The notes beneath the pieces were generated by a model. It did not search any database. It saw only the letters and a list, made by a program, of their open reading frames with translations, and was not told where the DNA came from. Shown piece by piece: positions 39,901 through 44,200 of a stretch of DNA of 64,000 nucleotides. Every line of letters begins with the position of its first letter. Position 1 is the stretch's first letter. The stretch comes from Actinokineospora inagensis DSM 44258 (lineage in GTDB: Bacteria > Actinomycetota > Actinomycetes > Mycobacteriales > Pseudonocardiaceae): assembly GCF_000482865.1 (NCBI RefSeq), contig NZ_AXWW01000034.1, positions 28,344 to 92,343 of the forward strand, read 5' to 3'. Made by a program: the position numbers and the translations under genes.

Positions 39901-40883
39901 TCGACGCCGATACGGTGGACGAGACCCTGCGCGCCAAGGTCCTCGGGGCTCAGCACCTGCACGACCTGGCCTCCACTGTGGACACATTCGTGCTGTTCTC
40001 CTCCATCGCCGGGGTGTGGGGCAGTGGCGGGCAGGCGGCCTATGCGGCGGCCAACGCGGCACTGGACGCCCTGGCGGCGACGCGGCACGCGGGTGGGTTG
40101 CCGGTCACCTCGGTCGCGTGGGGGCCGTGGGCCGGTGTGGGCATGGCTGCGGATTCCGCCGAGTACCTGGCGAAACGCGGACTCGACGTGCTCGACCCGG
40201 CGGAGGCGTTGGCGGCCTTGGGCGCCGCGCTGGACTCCGGTGTGCCCGCGGTGACCGTCGCCGACGTGGACTGGCCCAGGTTCACCGACTCGTTCCACTC
40301 GACGCGCAAGGGAACGCTGTTCGCCGAACTGGTCCGGGAACCCGAGCCGGTAGAGGACAGTGATCTCGGTGGCCTTGGTGAGCGGCTCGCCGGGCTGTCC
40401 GAGGCCGAGCAGGACGCTGTGTTGCTGGCCTTGGTCGGCGACACCGTCGCCGGGGTCCTGGGGTACCAGGGGGGAGTCGACCCGAAGCGGGCCTTCCGCG
40501 ACCTCGGGTTCGACTCGCTCACCGCGGTGGAGTTGCGAAACCGGCTCACCGCGGCGACCGGCCTCCTCTTACCCGCATCGGTGGCGTTCGACTACCCGAC
40601 CTCGGCCGAGTTGGCCAGGCACCTGCGGGTCGAACTCGGGCCGGTGACCGGGGTGGACGCCCTGCTGGCCGGGTTGGCCGCGCTGGAGTCGGTGTTCGCC
40701 GGGGCCGCCCCGGACGGGCTGACCCGGATCAAGGTCGCGGTGCGGCTGCGGTCCTTCCTGGCCCGCTGGGACGGTGCCGATTCCGGGCAGGCAGTCGACG
40801 GGTTACCCGGGGTGGACGCGGATCTGGACACCGACTCCGATGACGAGTTCTTGTCCTTGATCGATCGGGAACTCGGTCGCTGA
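18891..40883 (+). CDS. Modular type I polyketide synthase, five modules (gene B)
   Basis: 7,330 residues. The ATG at 18891 is chosen because it begins a typical N-terminal coiled-coil docking segment (MSREQQIVEALRAS...KETERLR). In-frame sequence upstream encodes only Pro-rich non-PKS sequence. A G-run at 18879-18884 is the only ribosome-binding candidate. Modules by residue: B1 from 31, B2 from 1333, B3 from 3191, B4 from 4528, B5 from 5920, C-terminal docking from about 7246. B2 is KS-AT-DH-ER-KR-ACP; the others are KS-AT-KR-ACP. All five ATs read GHSIGE and HAFH, so five malonyl units are added. The C-terminus (DDEFLSLIDRELGR) is the standard docking tail expected to bind the N-terminal coil of gene C. 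TTA codons occur at 21348, 26340, 27264, 40569 and 40803, allowing tRNA-Leu(UAA) control. Confidence 0.97.
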   Translation: MSREQQIVEALRASVKETERLRGVVAAAAEPVAVVGMACRLPGGVDSPEALWGLVERGGDGITGFPVDRGWEVDGGGFARVGGFVEDATKFDAGLFGISPREAVAMDPQQRLLLEACWEALERAGIAPDSVRGRDIGVYAGASNSGYGAGVALSEEVSGHALTGTANSVISGRVAYALGLEGPAVTIDTACSSGLVALHIAARALRGGECSMALVGGVTVIPSTSVFAEFARQGGLAGDGRCKSFAAAADGTGWSEGVAVLVVEKLSDAIANGHDVLAVVKGSAVNSDGASNGLTAPNGPSQQRVIQAALNNAKLQTSDVDVVEGHGTGTRLGDPIEAQALLATYGQNRETPLWLGSLKSNIGHTQAASGIAGIIKMVQAMRYGILPRTLHVDAPTPHAAWSRGFVELLTESRPWPEVDRPRRAGVSSFGISGTNAHVILESHDQAEESVPVGNPVVTPFILSAKSVDALKAQARSLTTLSTEIAWALATTRANLDERAVVFSKPALEALQRNESHPGLVTGAITDTDLGFLFTGQGSQRAGMGQALRVFPAFAEVYDQIRAKLPFDDNAIQETGNAQPAIFALQVALFRLFESWGVKPDVLVGHSIGELAAAHVAGILTLDDACTLVSARARLMQALPPGGAMLAVEATEDDIPDYVDIAAVNGENALTVSGDAAAIERLKQELTGRRVKQLAVSHAFHSRLMDPMLAEFERVTGRIAFHQPRIPLIPTAGGDPTTPEYWVRQVRETVRFADAVKQVPDTRFLEIGPDAVLSALVGGIPALRANRDEPTAAITALASLYVMGIPVDWTAVIPRTRRVPLPVYPFQRSRYWLNPAAHAVDDWRYRVEWIPITLPHNEVRGWQVIGDDPALAELPRDDDPQGIVIAPGATPATVIEILRAATVPVWALTRGAVSTGPDNPVTNPAAAQLWGLGQVAALEHPDRWGGVIDLPENLDIGHLVAALTGHEDQLAVRSDGLYARRLVPAPVSTGTTWRPQGTVLITGGTGALGGHVARWLATRGARQLVLTSRRGPDAPGAADLVAELAELGVDVEVAACDVADRDALAALVGGRAITTVFHTAGAVASVSLAETTTDQFADTVRAKADGATNLHELLPDAHLILFGSIAGVWGSGGQAAYAAANAHLDALAAHRTPATCVSWGPWAGSGMLAATESEDYLRRRGLTPMAPSRALAALGRALDAGDTNVTVVDVDGPRFAALYTSNRPSTLLPWRQTEVETKSTWDDRGALDLVRAEVATVLGYSGSVDAQKPFKDLGFDSLTAVELRDKLVKATGQPLPATLVYDYPNAKALADRLQRQARGERERIRADIAVRTDEPIAIIAMSCRFPGGVNSPEDLWNLVESGTAVVDDFPTDRGWDLDALGTSSHSLRGAFLDNAADFDAELFGISPREATVLDPQQRLLLESTWEVFERAGIDPTSLRGEPIGVFAGTNGQDYAGVALASEHLTGYLSTGITASVLSGRIAYSFGLEGPAVTVDTACSSSLVALHLAAKALRDGECSLAIASGVTVMATPGAFVEFSHQRGLAADGRCKPFAEAADGTSWGEGVGVLLVERLSDAVANGHRVLALVKGSAVNSDGASNGLTAPNGPSQQRVILSALASAGLGTSDVDAVEAHGTGTVLGDPIEAQALLATYGQHRETPLWLGSVKSNIGHTQAAAGVAGVIKMVQALRRGVLPKSLHIDSPTSHVDWSTGAVSLLTESRSWPEVDRARRAAVSSFGVSGTNAHVILEAAPGAPVKPAAGADFPAWLLSAGSPDGLRDQARRLLSYLDNDAEFDRNAVAHTLAHGRAALDHRAVVPAGDLQALADLAGGGGSTGSVVDGKLVFLFTGQGSQRSGMGNGLRSFDVFAAAFDEITARAPFSDDEIDQTGNAQIALFALEVALFRLLESRGVQPDVLIGHSIGEIAAAHVAGILSLDDACRLVAARARLMQSLPPGGAMLAVEADEIDLPDGLDLAAVNGPRSLVISGETAVLERFQAQMIEQGHRVKRLAVSHAFHSRLMDPMLAEFAEFAAGLTYRQPRLQMVPTSTGDPATPDYWVSQVRDTVRFHDALTSLTDVGILLELGPDGVLTALAQQSLETVALPTLRAGHPEIESFERATAALHTYGVSVTWPTSGPGADLPTYAFQRRRFWAEPKPTAPTAGHPLLTASIPLSDGGHLFSGALTTDSWLADHVVHGQVVLPGTALVDLALHAGGETGCPRLDELTIEAPLPVPAAIQITVGPEDDGTRTVTIHARATDTWTRHATGILSNIQTTPSPLPAPTSGPVDLADLYPALAAAGLDYGPEFQALGAAWRTSTGILAETVTGDAGFGLNPVLLDGVLHALALDGDNVARVPFAWTGVTLHATGADQLRAHITRTSPDTVSVVVAGSAGEPVATIESLTLRAAARPLDDALFTIDWSPLSAPDTAEVRDVVLPMPATVIDTLELVQAWIRHNPDPRLVLVSSGAIAAVPADDLTDLEAAASWGLVRSAQTEHPDRFVLVDAPSTDGLAGALSLDEPQLAVRDGIVHVPRLVRAAPGLELPDEPWRLDVAVGGTLENLTPIPNPDRPLARGEVRIDVRAAGINFRDVLIALGTYPEQAVMGSEGTGVVVEVGPDVELAVGDRVFGLFAGGFGPRTVVDQRLIASIPPGWSFTDAAAVPMAFLTAYYALVDLAGLEAGERVLIHAAAGGVGMAATQIARHLGADVHGTASPGKWSATGLPDDHLASSRDLGFADKFTPGFHVVLNSLTGEYIDASARLLAPGGRFIEMGKADPRDPGDFPDRLYRAFDLSEAGLDRLQVMLQELIALFSQGTLTLPPTRTWDIREARSAFRHLGQGKHIGKNVFVLPRSLDPGGTVLITGGTGALGTALARHLAALGHNLVLVSRTGGAIPDLDVTTVACDITDPVALGQVIATHRPTDVIHLAAVTDDALITDLTPDRLRRVLAPKAEAAKLLADLDLNTLTFYSSASATFGTPGQANYSAANAVLDALAHRGRGVIKALAWGLWAETSGITGALSDSDRARLGTPLSTEDGLALFDRACAHSRPHLLPLVIDKRADHPLLRGLAPGKRRQATRELTADNALDLVREQAAAVLGYASAEAVDPRRAFRDLGFDSLTSVELRNRINAATGLRLPPTIVFDHPTPNALATQLVIHISSSRPQPKPSFPTAIAGGRDLPRDATRGRDGHPGPDDVVIIGMACRYPGGVASPEDLWGLVMSGVDAIGDFPTDRGWDLEALYDPDPGRLGTTYTRSGGFLDDAAGFDAGLFGISPREATAMDPQQRVLLETAWEAFERAGIDPMSLRGSSSGVFMGVATSLYGLDSGPSDGHSLTGIATSVASGRLAYTFGLEGPALTVDTACSSSLVALHLAAAALRNGECDLALAGGATVMATPGIFTEFSRQKGLSVDGRCRSFAAEADGTGWGEGVGVLVLAKYADAIANGHHVLAVVRGSAVNSDGASNGLTAPNGPSQQRVIMAALGSAGLATSDVDMVEAHGTGTSLGDPIEAQALLATYGQDRTRPLWLGSVKSNIGHTQSAAGVAGVIKVVEALRRKTLPRTLHAENPTEHVDWSAGAVSLLAESRHWPDADRPRRGAVSSFGVSGTNAHVIIEQAPDPVVAEAEPTATLVPWVLSAASPEALRAQALRLVDHTADLDPVDVGLSLVSGRADLDHRLVVVGEDNSTLRAALVEAAGGVVSRGRVAFLFTGQGSQRAGMGQDLRVFPVFAEVFDQIRARLPYDDDLIDQTGHAQHALFAVEVAVVRLLESWGMRPDVLVGHSIGEVAAAHVAGILSLDDACVLVAARARLMQALPSGGAMLAVEAAPDELDLPDGVDLAAVNGDRSVVVSGSAEAIAELREVWAERGRRVKRLAVSHAFHSRLMDPMLEEFRQVAAGLTFNAPIIPLATTIDGDPATAEYWVRQVREPVGFAAAVRESRASTFVEVGPDGVLSSLVHQVLDGSPVTAPALRPDEVPALVKAVGQAWTRGAEVDWAAVFALWGGRRVALPTYAFQRSRYWLEPARRRESTEDLRYRVDWEPIAEGPAASGKWAVTVPDVAVVLRDSGVEVVDDPADADGVVVETDATGLLSVLSSTKAPVWAVTRGGVDAAEIWGIGRVAAVELPGRWGGLIDLADGVDARIAGVLGGAEDQVTLKRDGMFGRRLRRAPLGTRRTWAPNGPVMITGGTGALGLAVARWLVERGADELVLVSRRGGPVPDLGVPVRVESCDIADRDAVARLLARYPVSTIVHAAGVDTRTPLVDADPDAYAEVTRAKIVGARNLHELAPDAHLVFFSSIAGVWGSSGQAAYAAGNAYLDALAEHRASLGLRATSIAWGPWATTAGMAAGDAGDYLRRRGLNPLRPQRALAALGDALDHGDTTVVIADVDWDRFTETFTSVRPSPLLTEFVPEQAVPDGSTWVEFMVGLSTRERSRVALALVLHHAAGALGHADSSAIEAGKPFKELGFDSLTAVDLRNRLVEATALTIPATAVFDHPTAAALAEHLIASLPAAPLPPIVMTVVSPVTAVSRATRVSDDPVVIVGMACRYPGGVNSPEDLWDLVAGGVDAIGDFPTDRGWDLTGDVPYARRGGFVGTATDFDADLFAISPREALAMDPQQRLVLETAWEAVEHAGIDPLSLRGSATGVFVGASNSGYGAGTALPTEVEGHFLTGTANSVLSGRIAYTLGLEGPAVTVDTACSSSLVALHWALRALRDGECDLVLAGGVTVIPSPAVFAEFATQGGLAADGRCKAYSAAADGTGWAEGVGVLVVERLSDALRHGHRVLAVVRGSAVNSDGASNGLTAPNGPSQQRVIRAALASGGLEPSDVDVVEGHGTGTRLGDPIEAEALLATYGQGRSTALWLGSLKSNLGHTQAASGVGGIIKVVLALRHGVLPKTLHVDAPSPHVGWGSGAVELLSEARPWPVGDRPRRAGVSSFGVSGTNAHTIIEEYPAAERLDAGTDGELPWVISGRGAEALRAQAIRLREVVGRYPSAAVARSLAAGRAALSHRAVVTGAAALDALIEGRPASGLVRGVAGDGRVAFLFTGQGSQRVGMGRELYAAYPVFASAFDAVCARVRLDRPVDSVVFEDGELLDQTVYTQTGLFALQVALFRLIESWGVRPDYLVGHSIGELAAAHVAGVLSLDDACTLLTARAQLMQALPGGGAMLAVESDHVDLPDGVDLAAVNGPRSLVVSGDGDLVAQVRDSWVEQGVRVKQLTVSHAFHSHLMNPMLGEFARVAETLEYRKAEIPVVPTASGDMATPEYWVRQVRETVRFADAVQVVAAEGVDTWLELGPDGVLSAAVQRAVAATAVPLLRPGRAEEESTVDALARLHVRGVRVDWPAVLGAGAVVDLPTYAFQRERFWLEPTAPAADDTFWSALETGELAASPEDQEHLAAALPVLTTLRQAHREHSALDSWRYGITWRPLAESTNTPRGSWLVITTDGVIPDDIRAALPEATLIGCALAEIPTPAGLAGVLVLLPVDGVLRVIQADLPAPIWCVTRGAVAVDSEHGEHVDPGQARVWGLGRVAAVEVPVRWGGLVDVPPVLGGRAARRFAAVLGGDEDQVAVRSSGVFGRRLRRVPGARGAWRPNGPVLITGGTGALGAELARWLVDQGATDLVLASRRGPAAPGVAELVASLDARVHVAACDVADRDAVAELLRTYPVRTIFHAAGVVDDGVLDALTPERLDAVLRAKSARWLDELAGPVDAFVVFSSLAGVIGNAGQGNYAAANAELDALVEARRARGLHGLSVAWGPWAGAGMAAEVASRLRRGGLRPLAPRRALAALEGALAADDTCVTVADVDWTKFPYSGPLLADFPTRRVNQEPGRDLLELVLSHTAAVLGHDAGKAIEPERAFRDLGIDSLTALELRNALAAAVDRPLPASLVFDHPTPTAVADHLRGLTGQVAEADAPPTPDDTGDTHDVGAIAIVGMACRFPGGVDTPEDLWRLVDQGIDAMGPFPRDRGWDLGSLFHADPDHAGTSYTRVGAFLDTATEFDAGLFGISPREATAMDPQQRVMLETSWAAIEDAGIDPRSLKGSRTGVFAGTNGQDYPALLLRERPDLEGHLGTGNAASVLSGRISYTFGLEGPAMTIDTACSSSLVALHLAAKALRGGECDLALAGGVTIMSTPGAFIEFSRQRGLAPDGRCKPFSDNADGTGWGEGVGVLVVMRLTDAVRENRRVLAVVRGTAVNQDGASNGLTAPNGPAQQRVIEAALRDARLRPSDVDAVEAHGTGTSLGDPIEAQALLACYGQDRDEPLWIGSVKSNIGHTQAAAGVAGIIKMVQAMRHGTLPRSLHADQPTTRVDWSAGAVGLLTDARPWSVDRPRRAGISSFGVSGTNAHVIIEDHPTGEVVPLAVDEPIPFVLSAASPRALRARARALLDVDPTLDVAASLLDRALLPHRAVVVAGSPVDYVERMRAVAEGASVEAERGGVAFLFTGQGSQRAGMGRQLRRYPVFADVFDEIRARVPFDDDAIDETVNAQAALFALQVALFRLVESWGMAPDVLIGHSIGEMAAAHVAGVLSLDDACALVAARGRLMQALPTGGAMLAVEAAVEEIVLPTGVDLAAVNGPRSVVVSGDEDAVDALQAQWSSEGRRIKRLTVSHAFHSHRMDPMLDEFGRVLARLDFQPGDRPLISTVHTAADLDTPEYWVRQVREPVRFADAVSAARERGVTRFFELGPDGVLTALVGEGAPALRPGRDERAALLGAVAQLHVAGVPVDWRPLVAGGRQVPLPTYAFDRERFWPVDPVRSRLDDLTYTVTWRPLPVPEARLTGTWAVVGEDSAGVGDILRGHGATVVSEENGDLTGIVSLLDIHGTAELLRRDGAPVWCVTTSAVSVEGEAADLAQAQLWGLGRVAALENPHRFGGLIDFDGEESALAAALGGIDEDQVAVRKSGLYARRLTRTALTPGGSWRPSGPVLVTGGTGALGASVARWLVDRGATELVLVGRRGMAAPGVAELVAGLDADVQVVACDLGDRDAVAALLAEHPVTAVVHAAGVPGVKPLSELDADTVDETLRAKVLGAQHLHDLASTVDTFVLFSSIAGVWGSGGQAAYAAANAALDALAATRHAGGLPVTSVAWGPWAGVGMAADSAEYLAKRGLDVLDPAEALAALGAALDSGVPAVTVADVDWPRFTDSFHSTRKGTLFAELVREPEPVEDSDLGGLGERLAGLSEAEQDAVLLALVGDTVAGVLGYQGGVDPKRAFRDLGFDSLTAVELRNRLTAATGLLLPASVAFDYPTSAELARHLRVELGPVTGVDALLAGLAALESVFAGAAPDGLTRIKVAVRLRSFLARWDGADSGQAVDGLPGVDADLDTDSDDEFLSLIDRELGR
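18981..22829 (+). other. Module B1: KS-AT-KR-ACP (malonyl, A-type KR)
   Basis: KS is 18981-20211, Cys codon 19461 in DTACSSG (Gly as in A2). The first 800 bp favour G-ending codons. AT is about 20475-21240, Ser codon 20706 in GHSIGE and HAFH at 20979-20990: malonyl. The KR structural half is from 21414 and the catalytic half 21876-22575. Its serine motif reads LFGSIAGVWG; the Gly replaces only the first Ser of the usual pair, the catalytic Ser 13 residues before Tyr (codon 22296) is kept, and the Trp makes it A-type. ACP is 22623-22829, Ser codon 22716. Outcome: beta-hydroxyl. Confidence 0.92.
22887..28338 (+). other. Module B2: KS-AT-DH-ER-KR-ACP, fully reducing (malonyl)
   Basis: KS is 22887-24130, with IIAMSCRFPGG at the start as in A4 and Cys codon 23379. 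AT is about 24408-25190, Ser codon 24639 in GHSIGE and HAFH at 24918-24929: malonyl. DH is 25362-26110, catalytic His codon 25455 (HVVHGQVVLP) and Asp in LLDGVLHA. ER is about 26505-27423, with GINFRDVL, a Tyr at the fingerprint position (GTYPEQ) and HAAAGGVGMAA. The KR catalytic half is 27444-28080, with TDDALI at the LDD position, FYSSASATFG and Tyr codon 27822: B-type. ACP is 28128-28338, Ser codon 28227. Full reduction to CH2 is expected. Confidence 0.92.
28339..28347 (+). other. TTATCCACA box in the B2/B3 linker
   Basis: Same AGTTATCCACATC context as at 18693, here inside coding DNA reading VIHI. It is followed about 40 bp later by TCCCCACAG. The translated linker (VIHISSSRPQP...) resembles the matching frame of the A/B gap (VIHIPPPHPQP...), so the two sites look like copies of one element. 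Confidence 0.4.
28461..32378 (+). other. Module B3: KS-AT-KR-ACP (malonyl, A-type KR)
   Basis: KS is 28461-29712, Cys codon 28959 in DTACSSS. It is preceded by an unusually long linker of about 40 residues. AT is about 29976-30760, Ser codon 30210 in GHSIGE and HAFH at 30495-30506: malonyl. The KR structural half is from 30960 and the catalytic half 31401-32085, with [21 protein letters not shown] and Tyr codon 31791. The Trp makes it A-type. ACP is 32169-32378, Ser codon 32268. Outcome: one C2 extension with a beta-hydroxyl. A Val/Pro-rich linker of about 30 residues (PPIVMTVVSPVTAV) joins it to B4. Confidence 0.92.
32472..36569 (+). other. Module B4: KS-AT-KR-ACP (malonyl, B-type KR, dimerisation element)
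   Basis: KS is 32472-33713, with FAISPREA in place of the usual FGISPREA and Cys codon 32958. AT is about 33981-34830, Ser codon 34248 in GHSIGE and HAFH at 34527-34538: malonyl. Its N-terminal third is full length (RELYAAYPVFASAFDAVCAR... LLDQTVYTQT), unlike the shortened ATs of the other malonyl modules. A post-AT dimerisation element (FWSALETGEL...VLTTLRQAHREHSALDSW) lies at 34975-35135. The KR catalytic half is 35643-36295, with VDDGVL at the LDD position, no Trp and Tyr codon 36051. It is the only B-type KR among the complete KR-only modules, so the hydroxyl configuration should be opposite to its neighbours. ACP is 36360-36569 with GIDSL, Ser codon 36459. Confidence 0.92.
36648..40626 (+). 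other. Module B5: KS-AT-KR-ACP (malonyl, A-type KR)
   Basis: KS is 36648-37911, Cys codon 37161 in DTACSSS. AT is about 38169-38970, Ser codon 38403 in GHSIGE and HAFH at 38688-38699: malonyl. It reads IDETVNAQ where the sisters read IDQTGNAQ. The KR structural half is from 39141 and the catalytic half 39627-40320, with [21 protein letters not shown] and Tyr codon 40041: A-type. ACP is about 40425-40626, Ser codon 40515. The protein ends with a docking tail rather than a thioesterase, so the chain passes to gene C. Confidence 0.92.
40627..40880 (+). other. C-terminal docking region of gene B
   Basis: About 85 residues after the last ACP. There are two helical stretches (VDALLAGLAALESVFAG and IKVAVRLRSFLARW), an acidic spacer (DADLDTDSDDEF) and a final helix LSLIDRELGR. 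This matches the common class of PKS C-terminal docking domains and fits the N-terminal coil of gene C. Confidence 0.8.
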
Positions 40884-40912
40884 ACCGATTTCCATCGCAC
40901 TCTTTTATTCGA

Positions 40913-40926
40913 ACCGGAAATCCGGT
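40913..40926 (+). other. Small hairpin after gene B
   Basis: ACCGG (40913-40917), loop AAAT, CCGGT (40922-40926). It starts 30 bp after the stop codon, in a short AT-richer patch (TCTTTTATTCG precedes it). The stem is too short to call a terminator on its own. Confidence 0.35.
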
Positions 40927-40957
40927 CTGGCAATTGCGGGCACTCCTTCGTGTCAAG

Positions 40958-40982
40958 CCCCTAAGCGCTGCTTGGCTAGGGG
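40958..40982 (+). other. CCCCTA/TAGGGG hairpin in the B/C gap
   Basis: CCCCTA (40958-40963) pairs with TAGGGG (40977-40982) around a 13-base loop that can add a short GC/GC pairing. CTAGG recurs twice more in the next 40 bp. There is no U-run, so it may be a pausing, mRNA-processing or protein-binding site rather than an intrinsic terminator. Confidence 0.35.
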
Positions 40983-40992
40983 TGCTAGGGGG

Positions 40993-41022
40993 TTGTCCGG
41001 CCAGGACGGTCGTTCCTAGGGT
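40993..41022 (+). promoter_or_regulatory. Weak candidate promoter upstream of gene C
   Basis: TTGTCC (40993-40998), an 18-base spacer, then TAGGGT (41017-41022). This resembles the actinobacterial vegetative pattern TTGAC(N)/TANNNT. It would give a leader of roughly 95 bases to the GTG at 41124. The 240-bp gap is the only place between B and D with room for a promoter, but the match is modest. Confidence 0.25.
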
Positions 41023-41106
41023 CTGAGGCGTGTTCTGGCCCCGGAATGCCCACCGGATTTCCAACCGGCCGGGCTGGCGGGATTTGTGCGCGCTGGCGTC
41101 GGCCCT

Positions 41107-41114
41107 GGAGAAGG
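41107..41114 (+). promoter_or_regulatory. Ribosome-binding site of gene C
   Basis: GGAGAAGG lies nine bases before the GTG at 41124. It supports that start together with the docking-coil sequence that follows. Confidence 0.75.
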
Positions 41115-41123
41115 TGACATCGG

Positions 41124-41222
41124 GTGACTGACGAGAAGAAGTATCTGGAATACCTCAAGCGCCTCACCGCCGACCTGCGCCAGGCTCGCCGTCGACTGCG
41201 GGTGGCCGAGGACCGGCCGCAC
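41124..41222 (+). other. N-terminal docking coil of gene C
   Basis: Thirty-three residues with the pattern KKYLEYLKRLTADLRQARRR form the heptad-type helix typical of PKS N-terminal docking domains. The expected partner is the C-terminal tail of gene B (SLIDRELGR). Confidence 0.85.
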
Positions 41223-44200
41223 GAGCCGATCGCGATCGTCGGCATGGCCTGCCGCTACCCGGGTGGGGTGACCGGACCGGACCAGCTCTGGGACCTGGTG
41301 GCCGGTGGCCGGGACGGGGTGTCCCCGTTCCCGACCGACCGCGGCTGGGACGTCCAGTTCGCCGACGACCCCGACGCGCCCGGGACCAGTTACGCGCGTG
41401 AGGGCGGGTTCGTGCACACCGCCGCCGCGTTCGACGCCGCGCTGTTCGGGATCTCGCCGCGCGAGGCGGTGGCGATGGACCCGCAGCAGCGGATTCTGCT
41501 GGAAACCGCGTGGGAAGCGGTGGAACGCACTGGTGTGGATCCGTTGTCACTGCGCGGTAGCCGCACCGGGGTGTTCATCGGTTCGTCGTCTTCCGCTTAC
41601 GGGGCCGGGTTGCGTGAACTCCCGCCGGGCGCGGAAGGTCATCTGCTCACCGGGAACGCGCCGAGTGTCGTGTCCGGCCGGGTGGCGTACACCCTGGGGC
41701 TCGAAGGTCCCGCCGTCACCGTCGACACCGCGTGTTCGTCGAGTCTGGTCGCGTTGCACTTGGCGGTCCAAGCGCTGCGGTCCGGGGAGTGCGACCTCGC
41801 GTTGACCGGCGGCGTGACGGTCATGACCACGCCGGGCATCTTCACCGAGTTCAGCAGGCAGAAGGGGCTTGCCGCCGACGGTCGGTGCAAGGCGTTCGCC
41901 GCGGCGGCCGATGGCACCGGGTGGGCCGAGGGCGTGGGTGTCCTCGTCGTCGAGCGGCTTGCCGACGCCAAGGCGCGCGGGCACCGGGTGCTCGCCGTCG
42001 TCCGGGGGACGGCCGTCAACTCCGACGGCGCCTCCAACGGCCTCACCGCCCCCAACGGTCCGGCGCAGGAGCGGGTGATCCGGGCGGCGCTGGCCAACGC
42101 CAGGCTGGCCGCCGCCGATGTGGACGCGGTCGAGGCGCACGGCACCGGCACCACCCTGGGCGACCCGATCGAGGCGCAGGCGCTGCTCGCCACCTACGGG
42201 CAGAACCGGGAACGGCCGCTGCGGCTCGGGTCGATCAAGTCCAACCTGGGGCACGCGCAGGCCGCCGCCGGTGCCGCCGGGATCATCAAGGTCGTCCAGG
42301 CGCTGCGGCACGGGCTGCTGCCCAAGACCCTGCACGTGGACGCGCCGACCCCGCACGTGGACTGGTCGGCCGGGTCGGTCGAGCTGCTGACCGAGGCGTC
42401 GCCGTGGCCGCGTGATCCGGACCGGCCGCGTCGCGCGGGGGTGTCGTCGTTCAGCGTCAGCGGCACCAACGCGCACATCGTCATCGAGGAAGCCGAAGCC
42501 ACCGAAGCCACCGAGTCGGCGCCGCCGCCCGCCGTGGTGGCGTGGCGCATCGCGGCCAAGTCCGACGACGCGTTGCGCGCGAGCGCCGCCAGACTGTCCA
42601 CTGTGGATGGTGAACCGGCCGATGTGGCGTGGTCGCTGGCCACCGGTCGAGCGGCCTTGGAACACCGAGCGGTCGTGGTGGGTTCCACCGGGGACGAGTT
42701 GCGGGCCGGACTCGCGGCGGTGGCACGCGGCGAGTCGGCCGGGAACGTGGTGGCGGGTGTCGCGCGGTCGGAGGTCGCGCCGGTGTTCGTGTTCCCCGGT
42801 CAGGGCTCGCAGTGGACCGGCATGGCGACCGCGTTGCTGGAGACCTCGCCGGTGTTCGCGGCCCGCATGGCCGAGTGCGCGCAGGCGCTGTCGGAGTACA
42901 TCGACTGGCCGCTGCTGGACGCTGTGCGCGGCGGGGATCTAGACCGGGTCGACGTGGTGCAGCCGGTGCTGTGGGCGGTCATGGTGTCGCTGGCCGAGCT
43001 GTGGCGTTCGGTCGGGGTGATCCCGGCCGCCGTGATCGGGCACTCGCAGGGCGAGATCGCGGCCGCCGTGGTGGCGGGGGCGTTGAGCCTGGCCGATGGC
43101 GCGAAGGTCGTCGCGTTGCGCAGCCGGGCCATCGCCGAGGTGCTTGGCGGCACCGGTGGCATGGTGTCGCTCGCCCTGCCGCTCGCCGAGGCCGCCGAAC
43201 TGCTGGCGGGCAGACCGGGTCTCTCGGTCGCGGCGGTCAACGGCCCACTGTCCACTGTGGTCTCCGGTGACGTGCCGGCGCTCGACGAGTTGTCGGCGCA
43301 CTGCGAGGAGGCGGGTGTTCGGGCGCGGCGGGTGCCGGTCGACTACGCCTCGCACTCCGCCCACGTCGAACGGCTCCGGGACCGGCTCGACCTCGGTGGG
43401 CTGACCCCGGCGGCGGCTGAGGTGCCGTTCTACTCGGCGGTCACCGGCGAGGTGATCGACCCGACCGGGCTCGACGGTGACTACTGGTACCGCAACCTGC
43501 GCGAGACGGTCCGCTTCGACCTGGCCACCTCGGCCGCGCTTGCCGCGGGCCACCCGGTGTTCATCGAGGTCAGCGCCCACCCGGTGCTGACCATCGGCCT
43601 CCAGGAGACCCTGGACGCGGCGGGCACCGGTACCGCCCTGGCCACCCTGCGCCGCGACGAGGGCGATCTGCGCCGCTGGCTCACCGCTGTCGCCGAGGCC
43701 CACGTCGCCGGGGTGCGGGTCGACTGGTCGGCGTTGGCGTCCGGCGGCACCTGGGTCGACCTGCCCACCTACGCCTTCCAGCGCGAGCACTACTGGCTGG
43801 CCGCGCCGGTCACCGCCGCCGAGTCGTGGCGGTACCGGGTCGCCTGGCAGCCGCTCTCGCCCGCCACCCGCGCCACTGGCACCTGGGTCCTTGTACGGAC
43901 CGAGGGGGTCGACTGCGCCCCGTTCATCGACGCGTTGGCGGCGGCTGGGCTGGAGCCGCAGGAGGTCGTCCTCACCGACGACGACCTCGACCGGTGGTCC
44001 ATGGCCGAGCGCATGCGCGAGATCGGCGATGCCGACGGGATCTTGTCGCTGCTCGCCCACGACGACCGCCCGCACTTCGACGACGACGCGGTCACGGTCG
44101 GCGTCGGCGGCACCCTCACCCTGGTCCAAGCCCTGGGCGACGCCGGGGTCGCCGCGCCGCTGTGGTGCGTCACGCGCGGCCTGGACGATCCGGTGCAGGC

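Noticed and set aside
40884..41123. Intrinsic terminator between B and C
   Set aside because: Two hairpins are present but neither is followed by a U-run, so termination cannot be claimed.
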